A stretch of DNA of 64,000 bases, from assembly GCF_910592395.1 (NCBI RefSeq), contig NC_088308.1:1736001-1800000 (forward strand). Reading direction: 5' to 3'. Shown piece after piece: positions 37,492 through 49,900 of this stretch. A program made the translations under genes and the position numbers. The stretch comes from Lineus longissimus. Lineage: Eukaryota > Nemertea > Pilidiophora > Heteronemertea > Lineidae. Below the pieces are notes generated by a model, which did no database searches, was not told the origin of the DNA, and was given only the letters and a program-made list of their open reading frames with translations. The stretch's first letter is position 1. The number at the start of each line of letters is the position of its first letter.

Positions 37492-40400
37492 TGGTTGATT
37501 ACTCTAAGATGAAATACAGGAATTTTTGTGCAAAACGCATCAGAATTCAGGATTAGTCTCTCGTAAGCTGTGATAACTTCAAATGCACTTTGAAGCGTTG
37601 TAATCGATCATCGTTCACATGCAAAACATTACACCTTACCTTTCTTGTTTTCCGATCTAGAACAACATCTTTGTTCTTCGTTCATGTCTCCTCACCGCCC
37701 GTGAAAGAATTTTGAGAATACCCCATGTCTTCATAGTTTTGGAATGTTTAAGTCGTGTTAGTGGTGTTATAAAACTTGCCAACACTTGTAATTGCGCAAC
37801 TAGTTTGCATCCCGTGTACAAGACATAGTAGAATGTAGTAAAGCATCACAAAAAGTAATACCTCTTCGTGTTCCTTCTTATTCATATCCTTGCCAAGTGG
37901 GATGTGTGGCAAGACTGCAGGGTGTCTGCACGCATTTCGGTGCAAAGTTATGATGATGACCAGACATGTTTCGCATGATTCAAAGTATGGTTCTGGCCAA
38001 AGGTACTCAGTTGAACTCAGGAATGTGACAAGATCACATTTATCAAAATATAGTGGTGTTGCACAACACTAAGATCATCCTCAGGGAAGGACGAACAAAT
38101 GCTCTGCCGCGGTGTCAACAAAAGCTGGTCAATTTGTCCGAGGCAGTTGATAAGAGGAATGCAGACAAAATCACTCGGGCATGTATGAGAAAGAACCCTG
38201 TCTCTTTAGCATTGGACGAGACATGCCACAGACATCCAGAGGCATATTTTGGTAAGAAAGACATACAATTACTCCCATGACATTCAAACTTGTCCTCGAT
38301 GCACCCCATCTCCACCTAAGTAAGGCTAGGTATGGGGTTCAACCATATCCCTGGGCCCTAGTGTGTATTGTCGTTGTTCTCTATGAGATCCGACACCTGT
38401 GGATAGTCAGGGCAATAGCGGTCTCGATCATGTTCGGGTTGCGACCTGGGAGATACCTAGATGCTACTTCGTGTCCCCAGGTGATTACTTGACGAAATGC
38501 ATGTATTCAATGTCAATTCCTGGCTAGGTTAATGGGAATTGTTTGGGTGATCCGAATATACCTCAGCAGGTATGCACCATCGTCAGACAAGAGGCGAGAT
38601 CTTTCCCAGCCACTCGCCCACCCATTGGTTGGTGCATGGCCGGATCTCTACATCTTGTTGCAATTCCTGGCTGGACCAATGGGTTGCCGAGTGACCGAAG
38701 TTGGTTGCTCCTTCGTCTCTCCTGTAGCCGCCAATGCCACAAGTAGAAACGGCGAAGATAACTGGTGGCAAGGCCGATGTACCAGTTTTAAATGTCCCCC
38801 GGAAAACTGTCATTACTTCTTGGTTGGTGACAAATTGGGGTATAGTTCTATTCAGAGCCGTCAATACTTGACGATAGAACGCAAACTGCTAACCGTATCG
38901 TTCTTGACTGAGACATTGGGTGATATGAATAAAGACTAGCAAATGCTTTTATCTAAAACTCCATGTACATTTGCACTAGGCCTTTCTATACAAAATTGAA
39001 GTAAAAGCATTTACTAGTCTTTATTCATATCACCCATTGTCAAGCATCACCATGCAAAAATCAACATGCGACACAAAACAGAGGCATTGTTTACTGCTCT
39101 ATATAGTCGTTTATTGCAAGGGAAAGTACACAGTGAACTTTAAAGAAAAAAGGAAAATGTTTTTATCACTGAGATACACACACTGCTCGGCTTCAATATT
39201 AGTGTCAAGTCATTTTCAGTGACAAAACAATCCAGACTTTTAAAACAAAAGTGGTCAGAGTTGATAATTTCCATAGTTATATTGTCCTTCCAATGAGGGA
39301 GACTGACCTTCAGGCACTAGCTACAATGTTTCAACGACTGACAAATGGCGTACTATTTCTTTCATGGTCGCCATAAGTGGAATGAAAAACGTTTCAAATG
39401 TAACATGCAAGTTACAGTCGGAAAGGCTCAACCTACGAAACGCTACGTTTTGAGTAGAACTCATACTCGCTGCCTAATGTCGCCGATGAAAACATTTTCA
39501 AACTTAACAAAAACTAAAAAATTGTTTCATACTGGTGGCAAGGCAAATGTTGTGATCCTTTTACATGTTGGTTCAATCAGCGTCCAGATAACTGAGAGTC
39601 AACGTCCTTTCTTACTGATGATACTGTACTTCCAATCGGCTCATCATTATGAACCTTGCAAAAATTAAGTTAAGATAAAATAATATATACACACGGCCAT
39701 CTAAATTTGACTACGTCCACTTGTAGGAATCACTAATCACAAGGAAATATCCATACGTTATGACGTCATTCGCAAAAAACAATGACGTAGACCAAACGGT
39801 CTAGAATTAGGTGCACTCCTACATGACAGGTTGATGATTGATGGATCAATTAAATCAATGTCACTCTTCTTCATCTTTGGGATCTCCCCCATTGGATCGG
39901 TAGGACACAAACGAAGCTGAACGAGTCACGGGGGTTCGTACATATGCTGACGCGTACTGGAACAGAAGCAGAGAAAACATAAGCACGTGACATTTTAATT
40001 ATTTATGTAACAGGCCAGGTTGTGCTGTGTTGATTGTAGCTGAGAGGCTATAATTGATTGATTCAATCGTCAAGATCTGGTGATCCCAAGAGTTTGTTCC
40101 CGAAAAGAATGCCCACTGAAGCAGGTGGCCAGGCGTCTGTTCTTTGTCCTTCAACTGGCTTATATCGCAGCAAAAGTGTATTTCTCAAACTGCTTCTGGC
40201 ATTTGAACCAACTAACTCGCTGCTTAAAACGAGTTTTCTGAATTCCATTCTGAATGCTCTGCGGCATTGGCTAACTTGCAGAAAAGAGATAAACTGCCAA
40301 GCATGGATGCAACTAGCTATAGCTAATTCAAAAGCGATTTAAACCAATTTTTAAACCTGCAGTACATAATTTTAGGCTAGAAACACAACAAGCCCGTGTA

Positions 40401-43400
40401 TCTTGCATGATAGCTAAAACAAGCTATAGACTTTGATAACCCTGGGTAAAGACAGCAATAATGCTAATAAGCTGAAAATATAAAACGTATAAAAATCATG
40501 CACAGAAACAAAAAAAAACAAACCTACCAACTAGCCGCATGCGAATACGAGAAGTATAAGTTATTTGGATGCAGATAAACATAGATACAGATCACTGTAA
40601 GATAGCACTTTCCATCAGAGGTATAAAAGTTTTTTGGAAAATCAACTGCAAATACTTAGTCAGCTAGTTGTCTCAAATATGTTCCAATGTCAGCTATATG
40701 AACCTCAACAGCGGTATATGTTGCATGCCGATATTACCTCTGCATCTTGACCACAAAGATTTTACATCCAATCAATTTCAAACAAACATAGACTTGAAAT
40801 ATTGTGGCGGTGCATATATGGTGTTTTCACGGTCAGCCATGTTGGAGGGCAGAACAATGATTTGTCGTGGCTGACTTGTTTTCCTTTTTCTGATCCTCAA
40901 GCATGGCAGGAGATGACGCAACGTGAAACCACTTTGTGGTGAATTTCGCACTTACGTCATAATACAGATTATGAGTGCAGACGGTGTGAAAGTAGATTTA
41001 GACTAAATTAGTCCTGAATCATTGTTTACTTATTGTTCAAGGGTAAGCTGAAGAGGTACGGCCTGAGACTCTGTTCCCACAATGGAATGCATTGTTAGCA
41101 AATACTTAGTAAGACAATGCTATGACTGAATCGTCATAGTGATTCCCGTCACACCTGCAATTCGATCAGCGAATCTCTTTTTTTCAATTTAAGGAATTGA
41201 TAGTAAACTGAGGTTCTCGTTGACTCACCAAACTCCACGGGAGTGGAGCTGGGATGTAGGTCAAAACCAAGGCAGTACCGTGGTATTGGGCAAAATGAGG
41301 CATCAATGTCTGTTCTGAAACACCTTAAACTTTATAGGTGGTTGTGGTTGTCTCACCAAAATATCTGAGGTCAAAACGAGGTTAATACATAATCCATAAT
41401 GAAAATGAAACATTTCGACACAGTGTTTTTAAATGTTTTACCAAAGTGTAAAATCAGGTAAGTTCTTAACCAGTGACCTGTATCACGGTATCGATGTTAA
41501 AGACGCAGCGTGTTAATAAATCAACTGCTGACTTACAATTACTCGGAGGGTTCGCGTCGTCTCCTGGTTACTAATGAGAACGAGGCTGGTGGTGGCTGTT
41601 AGAACGAAGACAGATAAGAGAGGACCATGGTAAGGAGCACAACACAGAAAGGGTGGGAGAGGTGCAAAATGAATCTGATGGGAATGGTGGGGCAAGGGAC
41701 ACTCGCTCAGGGCAATATGTACAAAATATATGTGGCATCGATTTTGAAAACATCACAAAAACCACAATCTTTCATTCCATAGAACTTCTCTTTGCTAGAA
41801 CCAATATCACAGCGATGAGTCGGATGAATATAAGTATACTGGTTCCGGGCATCAATAGACACGCCGGCCCGAATCTCTTCTCACGCGACATTAAGAGGGT
41901 TAAGTACACTCCTTACACCCATTAATTTCATCAGCCACAATAGATCGGGCGGGTCAATTGTCACTGGAACTTTATTCCACGCTCTCGCGCGGCCATTCGA
42001 TATGTCACCATAATGTGTAGCGGAGATGCATTGCTGATGACAACCCAAGGCATTGGACTCTGAATTAGAGAACTTCGCGATGGGAATTTACGAAGTTCAC
42101 GCTGCAAATGTGAGTACAGTTCATGTGATGCTTTCATAAATTTGTCAAAGGGGTTGATGACAATGAAATCAAGGATACTATACAACACATAATGCAAGAA
42201 ATATAAACTGGTAAGGCTATATAGAATGAAATGAATGGCTATGACTATATCTATCTATGGTCTGGACAACCAATATTGACTTTCCACTCGAAGGGTACGG
42301 GCTCTCACTGCCATGCAAAATCACCCTCGTCAAAATTACCTTATGTGTTAAAAAAAGGAGTTTATGAGATTTCCCTTTTACTTTGCTGGCTGAAATGTCA
42401 AATCGTTCTTATGAGGAACTGTCTCAGAATGTCGCCACGGTCTATGATTTCCTCACCGACATAAGCAAAATGGTGACTGTATTATAAGTTTCTGCTCAGC
42501 AAGTATGGTTGACTCTTATGTAATATTCCGAGAGACAATGTAATTGCTAGTCAAAGTTACCCGTATAGAAATGGCCAAAAATGTTACAAATTGTGCCGAC
42601 AGTTCGAGACCCAAGTCAGACATCCACTTCATAGTATGTTAATATTATGTGCTAAGGTGTGCATGTTAAATTGAGATTTCATAATATTCTACTGACGAGA
42701 GTTAACATGAAGAATGTGATGTTATAGACCAATAACGGCAGTTTCTGAATTCAGTTTAAGGTACTGTGTCGACGAGCTTAAGCTGGTTGAGTAGCACCGG
42801 TACAAAAGGCATATTTCAGCTGTAAGAAGGCTTATGTGTGAAAGACGTGCCTCAACCCTATTCAACACGTCGGCACAGTTTTTAGATGACTAAAGATGAA
42901 TTATAATCTAGTCTACTTTCTGAAAGGAAATCGATAGAAAACTCTTGAACAGTGTTGCGATACTCTGCAATCAAAATTAAAAACAATGCAGAAAAAATGT
43001 TTTTGATTTTTCCTGCTAGTTTATAGGTCATTAAAGTTGATGCGTTCTTTTGATGCATGGCAATCACATCAACTGTTCAAGAGTCGAGCAGAAGGCATTT
43101 CGTAACTTACAGCACCGTCTCCAGGGAACTCTTAGAAAATTCTAAAACGTATTTTCGATTTGCTTCGAATTCTGATATATATAATTCCAGCTACATGTAG
43201 TACATGTAAGCTATCTTCGACCCGCTGGTAGAACTTTCAATTATTTGGCCCATTGTTTAGCTTCTCTAACACTTTTTCGTTGATGATATTGAAATGAATG
43301 ATTAGAAATACTTTCAATAAGCAAAGATGGGGAAGGACTGATTTTATAGACATTCGCATACATGTTTCAAGTGCTAGATTTTGTCTTGAAATTTTTGTGT

Positions 43401-43725
43401 GAAATATGTTGCTGGGGAGATAAATTCAGTGCAAAACTATCATAAAAGCATGATAATCAAGCTTGAATTTCCGCAGCTTATGTACAAAGCTGGAGAGATA
43501 AAATGGGGTGAATTGAGGGCAAGAAATAATCTATTCTGAAATAAGCATTGGAAAATTTGGGTGGCTTTGCGAACTCGTGCAAAACAGAAGCAGTGAAAGG
43601 ACTTGAACTTGAGCGACATTATATACAAAATAAGCGTTAGAGATGTTCCCATCTGTTTAAGGGTACAGGCCTAGTATTCCAGTTTCTCTACCGTTTCTAA
43701 TCTAAATTCAATACGAGTTCCCCGT
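37492..43725. other. Spacer between convergent genes
   Basis: This stretch separates the 3' end of the plus-strand gene from the stop codon of the MHC gene and includes the 3' UTRs of both. No open frame shows a recognisable domain, and the longest (about 135 codons at 38532) has none. An inverted repeat lies near 39 kb. I see no RNA gene. No AATAAA or ATTAAA for the MHC gene was found by eye within about 700 bp after its stop. Confidence 0.6.
38914..39039. repeat. Inverted repeat, about 38-bp arms
   Basis: The arm at 38914-38951 (containing tgatatgaataaagactag) is the reverse complement of 39002-39039, with about one mismatch, across a loop of about 50 bp. It could be a foldback/MITE-like element or a simple hairpin. 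No target-site duplication was identified. Confidence 0.8.
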
Positions 43726-43950
43726 TTAGCTGCTGAGAGTTCTCGAGCTCTTCGACTTGTGCTCGTAGGAGATCTCGACGGATGATCCGCCTGCGCCTAC
43801 CGCTGAGCTGCGTCCAACAGACACGGAACTCCTGTTCTTGGCACGGAGTTTCCCAAGGGCATTCTCAGATGCATCAGCACGCTCCTCGGCCTCTTCAAGT
43901 TCGTGTGTCACCTTACGGAATTTGGCCAAGTTGATGGCAGCAATTTCCTC
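43726..43950 (-). CDS. Mhc: MHC last exon: end of rod and tailpiece
   Basis: It starts [20 protein letters not shown], the conserved end of the myosin rod, and runs into a Ser/Gly-rich tailpiece ([17 protein letters not shown]) ending in TLSS and TAA at 43726-43728. The tailpiece is the region that is phosphorylated and varies between isoforms in molluscan myosins. It is shared by MHC and myorod. Confidence 0.96.
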   Translation of the reverse strand, partial: EEIAAINLAKFRKVTHELEEAEERADASENALGKLRAKNRSSVSVGRSSAVGAGGSSVEISYEHKSKSSRTLSS

Positions 43951-46900
43951 CTGAAGAGACAAATCAAATTACGGTAGATCGGAGTTATTTTTTTCGAACA
44001 TCTTTCAAGACAATCTGATCAAGGCAAAGTAAGGCCAGGGTGTACGGTTAGGTAATAAATTAACTCTGCAAACCTCAGATCGATCAAAACAGTTTGTGTC
44101 CCGACCCTAAAAGTACGAAAAAATTATAGATAAACTTCAGACACAAAAGCCCAACATCATCCCAAAACCGGATTCCAATCCTTTATCTGTTTGTCCGGGA
44201 GCTGAGCGACTTTTATTTAACATGCAGGCTACAAATGATTTTAATGTGTTGTGGGATAGAGTACGCCTACCTGACCATAGGAACCCAATTCCTAAGTTTT
44301 TCCAGTTGTGGGTGCAGGAGATAGAGGGGTTAGAATTTTTGTTAATGACTTCATCATTGGACCACAAATGGAGCTCTGTACAGGACCACAAGCTTCAATG
44401 TACACGTAAATCTTGAACGGTTGGATTCAGACCATCTAAATGTACTCCTACACCCACCACTGGAAAAGCTCAAATGAATACTTACGGCTTCTTCAACCTG
44501 TCTCTTGTAGGTCTTGATCTTGTTCTGTAGCTTGTCAACCAATTCTTGGATACGCTCTTGGTTCTTGCGGTCCTCGTCAGACTGGAATGCCAGCTCCTTG
44601 AGGCGGCGGTCAGCCTTGCGCGTGTTCTTCTGGGTCTCGACGTGGCGGCGCTGTTCGGCGTCAAGTTCAGCTTCCACTTCATGGACCTGCATTACGAAAT
44701 TTAAACGCCAATTTAAAAACAAGGAGGAAAATATAGCACACCCAATTACATGTAAGATCAAGACAAGAAAAGCATGGAACTCGTTTAACTAACATTGTTA
44801 CATTTCCCGATTTTCTTAGTTGCCCAGGTTTTACACACCCGTGAACATCAACCGTTGTTATGAACAACTTGCATGGGTCCTGTGCGTTTGTCACCAACGC
44901 TGGTACTAGTTTTACTTTGCGTTATCTCCTTCAGTTGAGTCCATCAGGTTAGCGGTAAGTTACATGTAACTCTCATCCTTGTAACAGCCACAATAAACAG
45001 TGATAGTGACCTACCCTGGATTCTAGTTTCTGGAGCAGCCTCTTGCCTCCCTTCATGGCAGATGCCTCGGCTTCATCCAGGCGGACCTGCATTTCCTTCA
45101 GCTGGGATTCCAGGTTCTTCCTCATCTTCTCGATCTGCATGGTGTGGTCCTGTTCACTTCGGAGTTCCTCAGCAAGGCGGGAAGCATCAGCCATTGACTT
45201 CTTGCTCCTCTCGTCGGCATTCCTGATCTCGTTGCTCTGCTCGTCGAGGTCGGCCTGGTAAAGGAATGACAACAACAAATTAAGAAATAATGACCAATGT
45301 TTGGATGCTTTTACATTCTCTGACACATCACTGAGATATAACGCTGTTCAATCCGTTCTCATGTCATTGTGACTTGACGATAATGATAATGTTGATGATG
45401 ATGATGATGGTGATGATCGAACATTTCTCTCACCTGCATGGCGGCGATATCAGCCTCAAGCTTCCTCTTGTGACCAGCGAGAGATGTATTCTGGACTGAA
45501 AGCTCATTGACGCGGTCTGATGCCTCATGGAGCTCACTATCAGCAGCCTTGCGGGCTCTCTCAGCGGACTCCACGGCAGTTCTCAGCTCATCGACCTCAG
45601 CGTGGAGGGAGTTGGCACGGCGCTCAGCCATGGCAGCTTGCTCACGGAGCTCATCGCGCTGGCGCTGTTCATCTTCAACAGCAGTCTGGAGTTCCTGTGA
45701 GATGGAAAGATTGACTTCAATAGTTAGATTTGATATGCTTTTCTGTTAGACTATGGTAATGCGCTTCTCTCCAAGTATGTAATTCATTGAAAATATATTT
45801 ACATATTTGGATTTCGTCTTCTCTCGGGTTCTTCAAAGCCTTCAAAATCTTCTAATCAAAGCATATGATCATAAGTGAGATGCACCATGAAAGAAACGGA
45901 GAAACGATACAGCTTCCATTTGTTCACAAGAAATGGGGAGAATAAGTTCTTACTCTAATTTGTTGTTGGTATTTCTTGATGTTCTTCTCGGACTCGGCGC
46001 GGACTCTGTTGGAAGAGTCCAGTGCAACCTCGAGCTCGTTGATGTCACCCTCCAGTTTCTTCTTGGCCTTGACGGCATCGACCTTGCCCTTACTCTCAGC
46101 ATCCAAGCTAGCCTGCATGGAATCCATAGCGCGCTGGTGGTTCTTGCTGTAAGTTGGCGACAGATTAGCATTCATGGGGAGGGCCAGTTGGAAAGGAGAT
46201 TGGGTAACCTTTCAGCCATAGGGAGGTCAAATACAAAGTACAGAATCGTGTTTTTGCACTTTCTAGAATATGCACCAATCGATTGCCGATTACCCGGTGA
46301 AGGGAATTTCCCACTGGCCGTCATATTCAAAGCTTTTGAATATAACACCGTATATTTCACTTTGTTTGTTCTCGTTAAGTAAAAAAAGGCAATTTTACAT
46401 TTTCATCGATGGCCTGAATTATCGCTAAATTATGACACTTTTCCGAATTAGTTGCCCGAAAGAACAACATAAGTCATGAACAAAACTCAAATTAAAAAAC
46501 AAAATAAACGTTTGCATCTAAAATACTCAAAAATAACCATGACATAACCTAAATAAATTGATTTCTGAAATGAAATAATGAACAAAATCGACACGATAAG
46601 ATCATCCAAGAATGCTAGTTTTATACCCAGGGTGAGGATGGGTGCATGCAGTGAAGGTGTTTTTTAGGGTTTAGAGAAAGATTGCGTTCGACCTATACGC
46701 ACTAACCCTGACGTCATGCAAAAAGTGATTTCTTATTTTCATAATGGCTTGGTTTGGTTTTTGAGGCATTAGAGAGGAGATTTGGTAAGATGGGTTTTCG
46801 AGTCTTGGTATGTGGTATTAAGAGGTTTATTTAGGTGTTGAGGTTTCTGTGGAAGATGGTTTAGGTCGGATAAAGGGTAGGTATTTAGGTATGATTGGAG

Positions 46901-49900
46901 GGTGTGGGTGTGAAACGTAGATTTGCGTCTCAATTGACAAAAGGAGTTGACATCCCTATCTGTGGTTTGAGACTTAGGTAGGTGTAAGGAGAGGTTGATT
47001 ACATTATTGAATCATCTCAACATACCATACAAAGATTAAACTCCAACTGATGTGCTCCTAGGAGACACCTCAGCGTGAATTTTACCCCTTTTAAAAAATA
47101 ACCAAGTCTACTCAAAAACTGTACCACTTGATAGCATGTTCACTTAATGTGGAACATTAAATGAGTAGAACTTTAAAATAAATATCTCGATCATGACTCG
47201 GGGGAACAGAGAAGGAACGGAACATCCAGCTACAAAACAGATCACGAACTAGGTCCATGGCAGGTGAAGAAGGCCTCACAGGCACTTAACAGTTCATGAT
47301 TATTCGACTAGAGGAGAGTGCATAGTGAGTGTGAACAGTTTGGAGTTGGAAGTTGTGTTGAAATAGTATTGAAGTACAGTTTGCTTTTAAGTTAGCGTTT
47401 GTAGTTTGAAGACAGTTTTGAAAGAAACAATCAAGAGAGCTGAAATTTCTGTACTTTTTGTGTAAATAACTGTTTACTCAGCCTCTTCGAATGAACATCT
47501 ACAAGACACTAAACTATGAAGCCTTTCTACATGTCTACATGTACGTATGCTTACAGATTTTTTTTCTAGCGTATTAAATGCGGCAGGCATTGTAAAGAAA
47601 TTTACAGCAGTGCGAACTGTATGTACTGTAAATGAGAAGACTGAGCGCAGGCATGTCGGATGGTGCAGTTGTGCAATTGATGTTGAGCAGAATGTTCCAC
47701 GGCTTAATTAGATTCTATTGAATTGCGTTCATCACAAAATGAAAGCGGTGTTAACAAGTTTATCAAGCGTAGTACATTGCATCAGAATCTATAATTGGAA
47801 TATTCTGATTGTATTACCTAAAGCACAATGCTCTGTATCGTTTCCAAGCATAACAGAAGTGATGGTCAATTTATTTTAGATATCACTACCAATGTTATTT
47901 CATATTTAGCTTAGCACCATATGAGTATGGTATACGAGTTTTAACAAATGGACACAACAGAAAATTAAGATAAAAGTGTCATGCAAAAGAAAGAAAGACT
48001 GAGCATTTAGAAGTGATAGAAGAACTTAATTTAGTGCCAACCCAACTCGCGGTATCTCACGTACATTATGCACCAACCAGCCTTGTTAATTTCAAGAGAT
48101 TCACTCTGACTTTTTTTTATTTGTTCGAGTCCGTTAATTAAGCTGGCTTTGAAGCTTCAAGGGAATTTCGTCCTCAGAATGCAATCCAGACCTCGTATTT
48201 GCGCAGTTGCTTTCAGGGCTATTTTCAACTTCAAAATATTTCTTATCATATTTATTTTGTTGTAAGGTTTACAGTTTGGGATATTCTTGAGTCGTTTGAT
48301 ACGCATTTCATATTGTCATGTTAATGTACTTTTCCAAGTTTGCAGTTTTGTAATGATTTAACTTGGGTGGCACAGAGAAAATAACATATAAAACGTAAAG
48401 AACTTAAGGTAACAGAATTTTATAGAAACGAGAATTAAGTGTCTGTGAAATCTATAACCTAAACTGCCATGCACTAAGCCACGTGTCTGCTTGACATACC
48501 GAGTGTTCTCAAACTCCTCCTCTTTCTCCTGTAGTCTCCTGTCGATGTCTTGGCGGATTTGGGAAAGTTCCAGCTGTCCACGCATGACCTTGGCTTCCTC
48601 CTGTTCAAGGGCAGCCTCGGCCTCCTCTAGAGCCTGCTGAAGTTCTTCCTTCTCCATCTGCAGCCTCTTGCGAGCCTTGTCCAGCTCGTGGGTGCTGCGG
48701 CCGCCCTCGCCGAGCTGCTCAGTAAGGTCGTGGATCTCATCTAGAATGAGAGAACACAAGGTATAGTCAAAGAACATTGAGCATTACTTATAACATCAAA
48801 GCCTGTGATATCATGCTTCCGTCCTAAGAGTAGGCGTCCACCGATTTTGCTTGCATCGCAAAGGGCATGCGAAATCGCACAACCATCCTTTCTTTGGGTG
48901 TTTGGGTGTGCAGTGGGGCATAAACAAAGCCATAATATGTGCGTTGTCGCAATTTCATGCAGTAGAGAGACATACACCAAGGGTAGGTTTGCACACCCAG
49001 ACACCCAAACTAGCGATTCAGGCAAAGTCGGTTTCAATGGAAATCTACCCATCAGGTAAGCATACCCTGAATGCGAGTAGACGCAATTTCGAATAATTTT
49101 CACAATGCATGCGATTTCTGCATTGCTTGGTTGCAGCGCGGCATGAAACATCAAAGCACTGCAGTAAACTTTGTCGCTGTGGTATACACAGTAGATGAGT
49201 ATCAAAACAAAGACACCTACCTGCAAGGTTCTTGTTCTCCCTCCTGAGAGCATTGACCACATCGTGGTTCTCCTCGACAACGGACTTCAGCTTGAAGATC
49301 TCAGTGGAGTAACCGCGAGCTTCCCTGTGGACGTTCTCGAGCTCAGCGTTCAAGTCGTTGCACTTGTGCTGCCATTCGGCGACCGTCTTGTCGAAGTTGC
49401 GCTGCTTCTTCTCAAGGTTGGTGGCAGTGGCGTTGGCCCTCTCGACGTCGATCATGAGATCTTCGAGTTCTCCCTGGAGTCTGGTCTTTGTCTTCTCAAG
49501 GTTGGCACACTTGGCCTGGGCTCCCTCAACCGTAGATTCAGCCTCCTGCAATTTCTGTTGGAGTCTTCGCCTGAAAATAACGCGCGATACATTTAAAATG
49601 TATACCATACGATCTTATAATTGATGAAATCTGGCTATTCTGATCGACAACGAACTTGGTTTGAACGATTTCTTTGATTTTTAACAAGGACTGTAAATGC
49701 ATTTACATTCTTAAAAGGCCACTTCTTTCTGACTTACTTGGCTTCCTCGAGCTCTTCAGACCTGTTGACACCCTCACCCTCAAACTTGGCACGCCATTGT
49801 TGGATTTCGGCATGTGACTTGGCAAGCTGGCGCTGCAGATCAGATTTGCCCTCCTGTTCCTCTTCAAGTTGGTCTCTAAGGCCGTCAAGGTCGGCATTCA

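Noticed and set aside
38532-38939. Open frame of 135 codons, and a 93-codon frame on the other strand
   Set aside because: No domain, no splice context and no codon pattern to support coding. A transposon fragment was considered but could not be shown.
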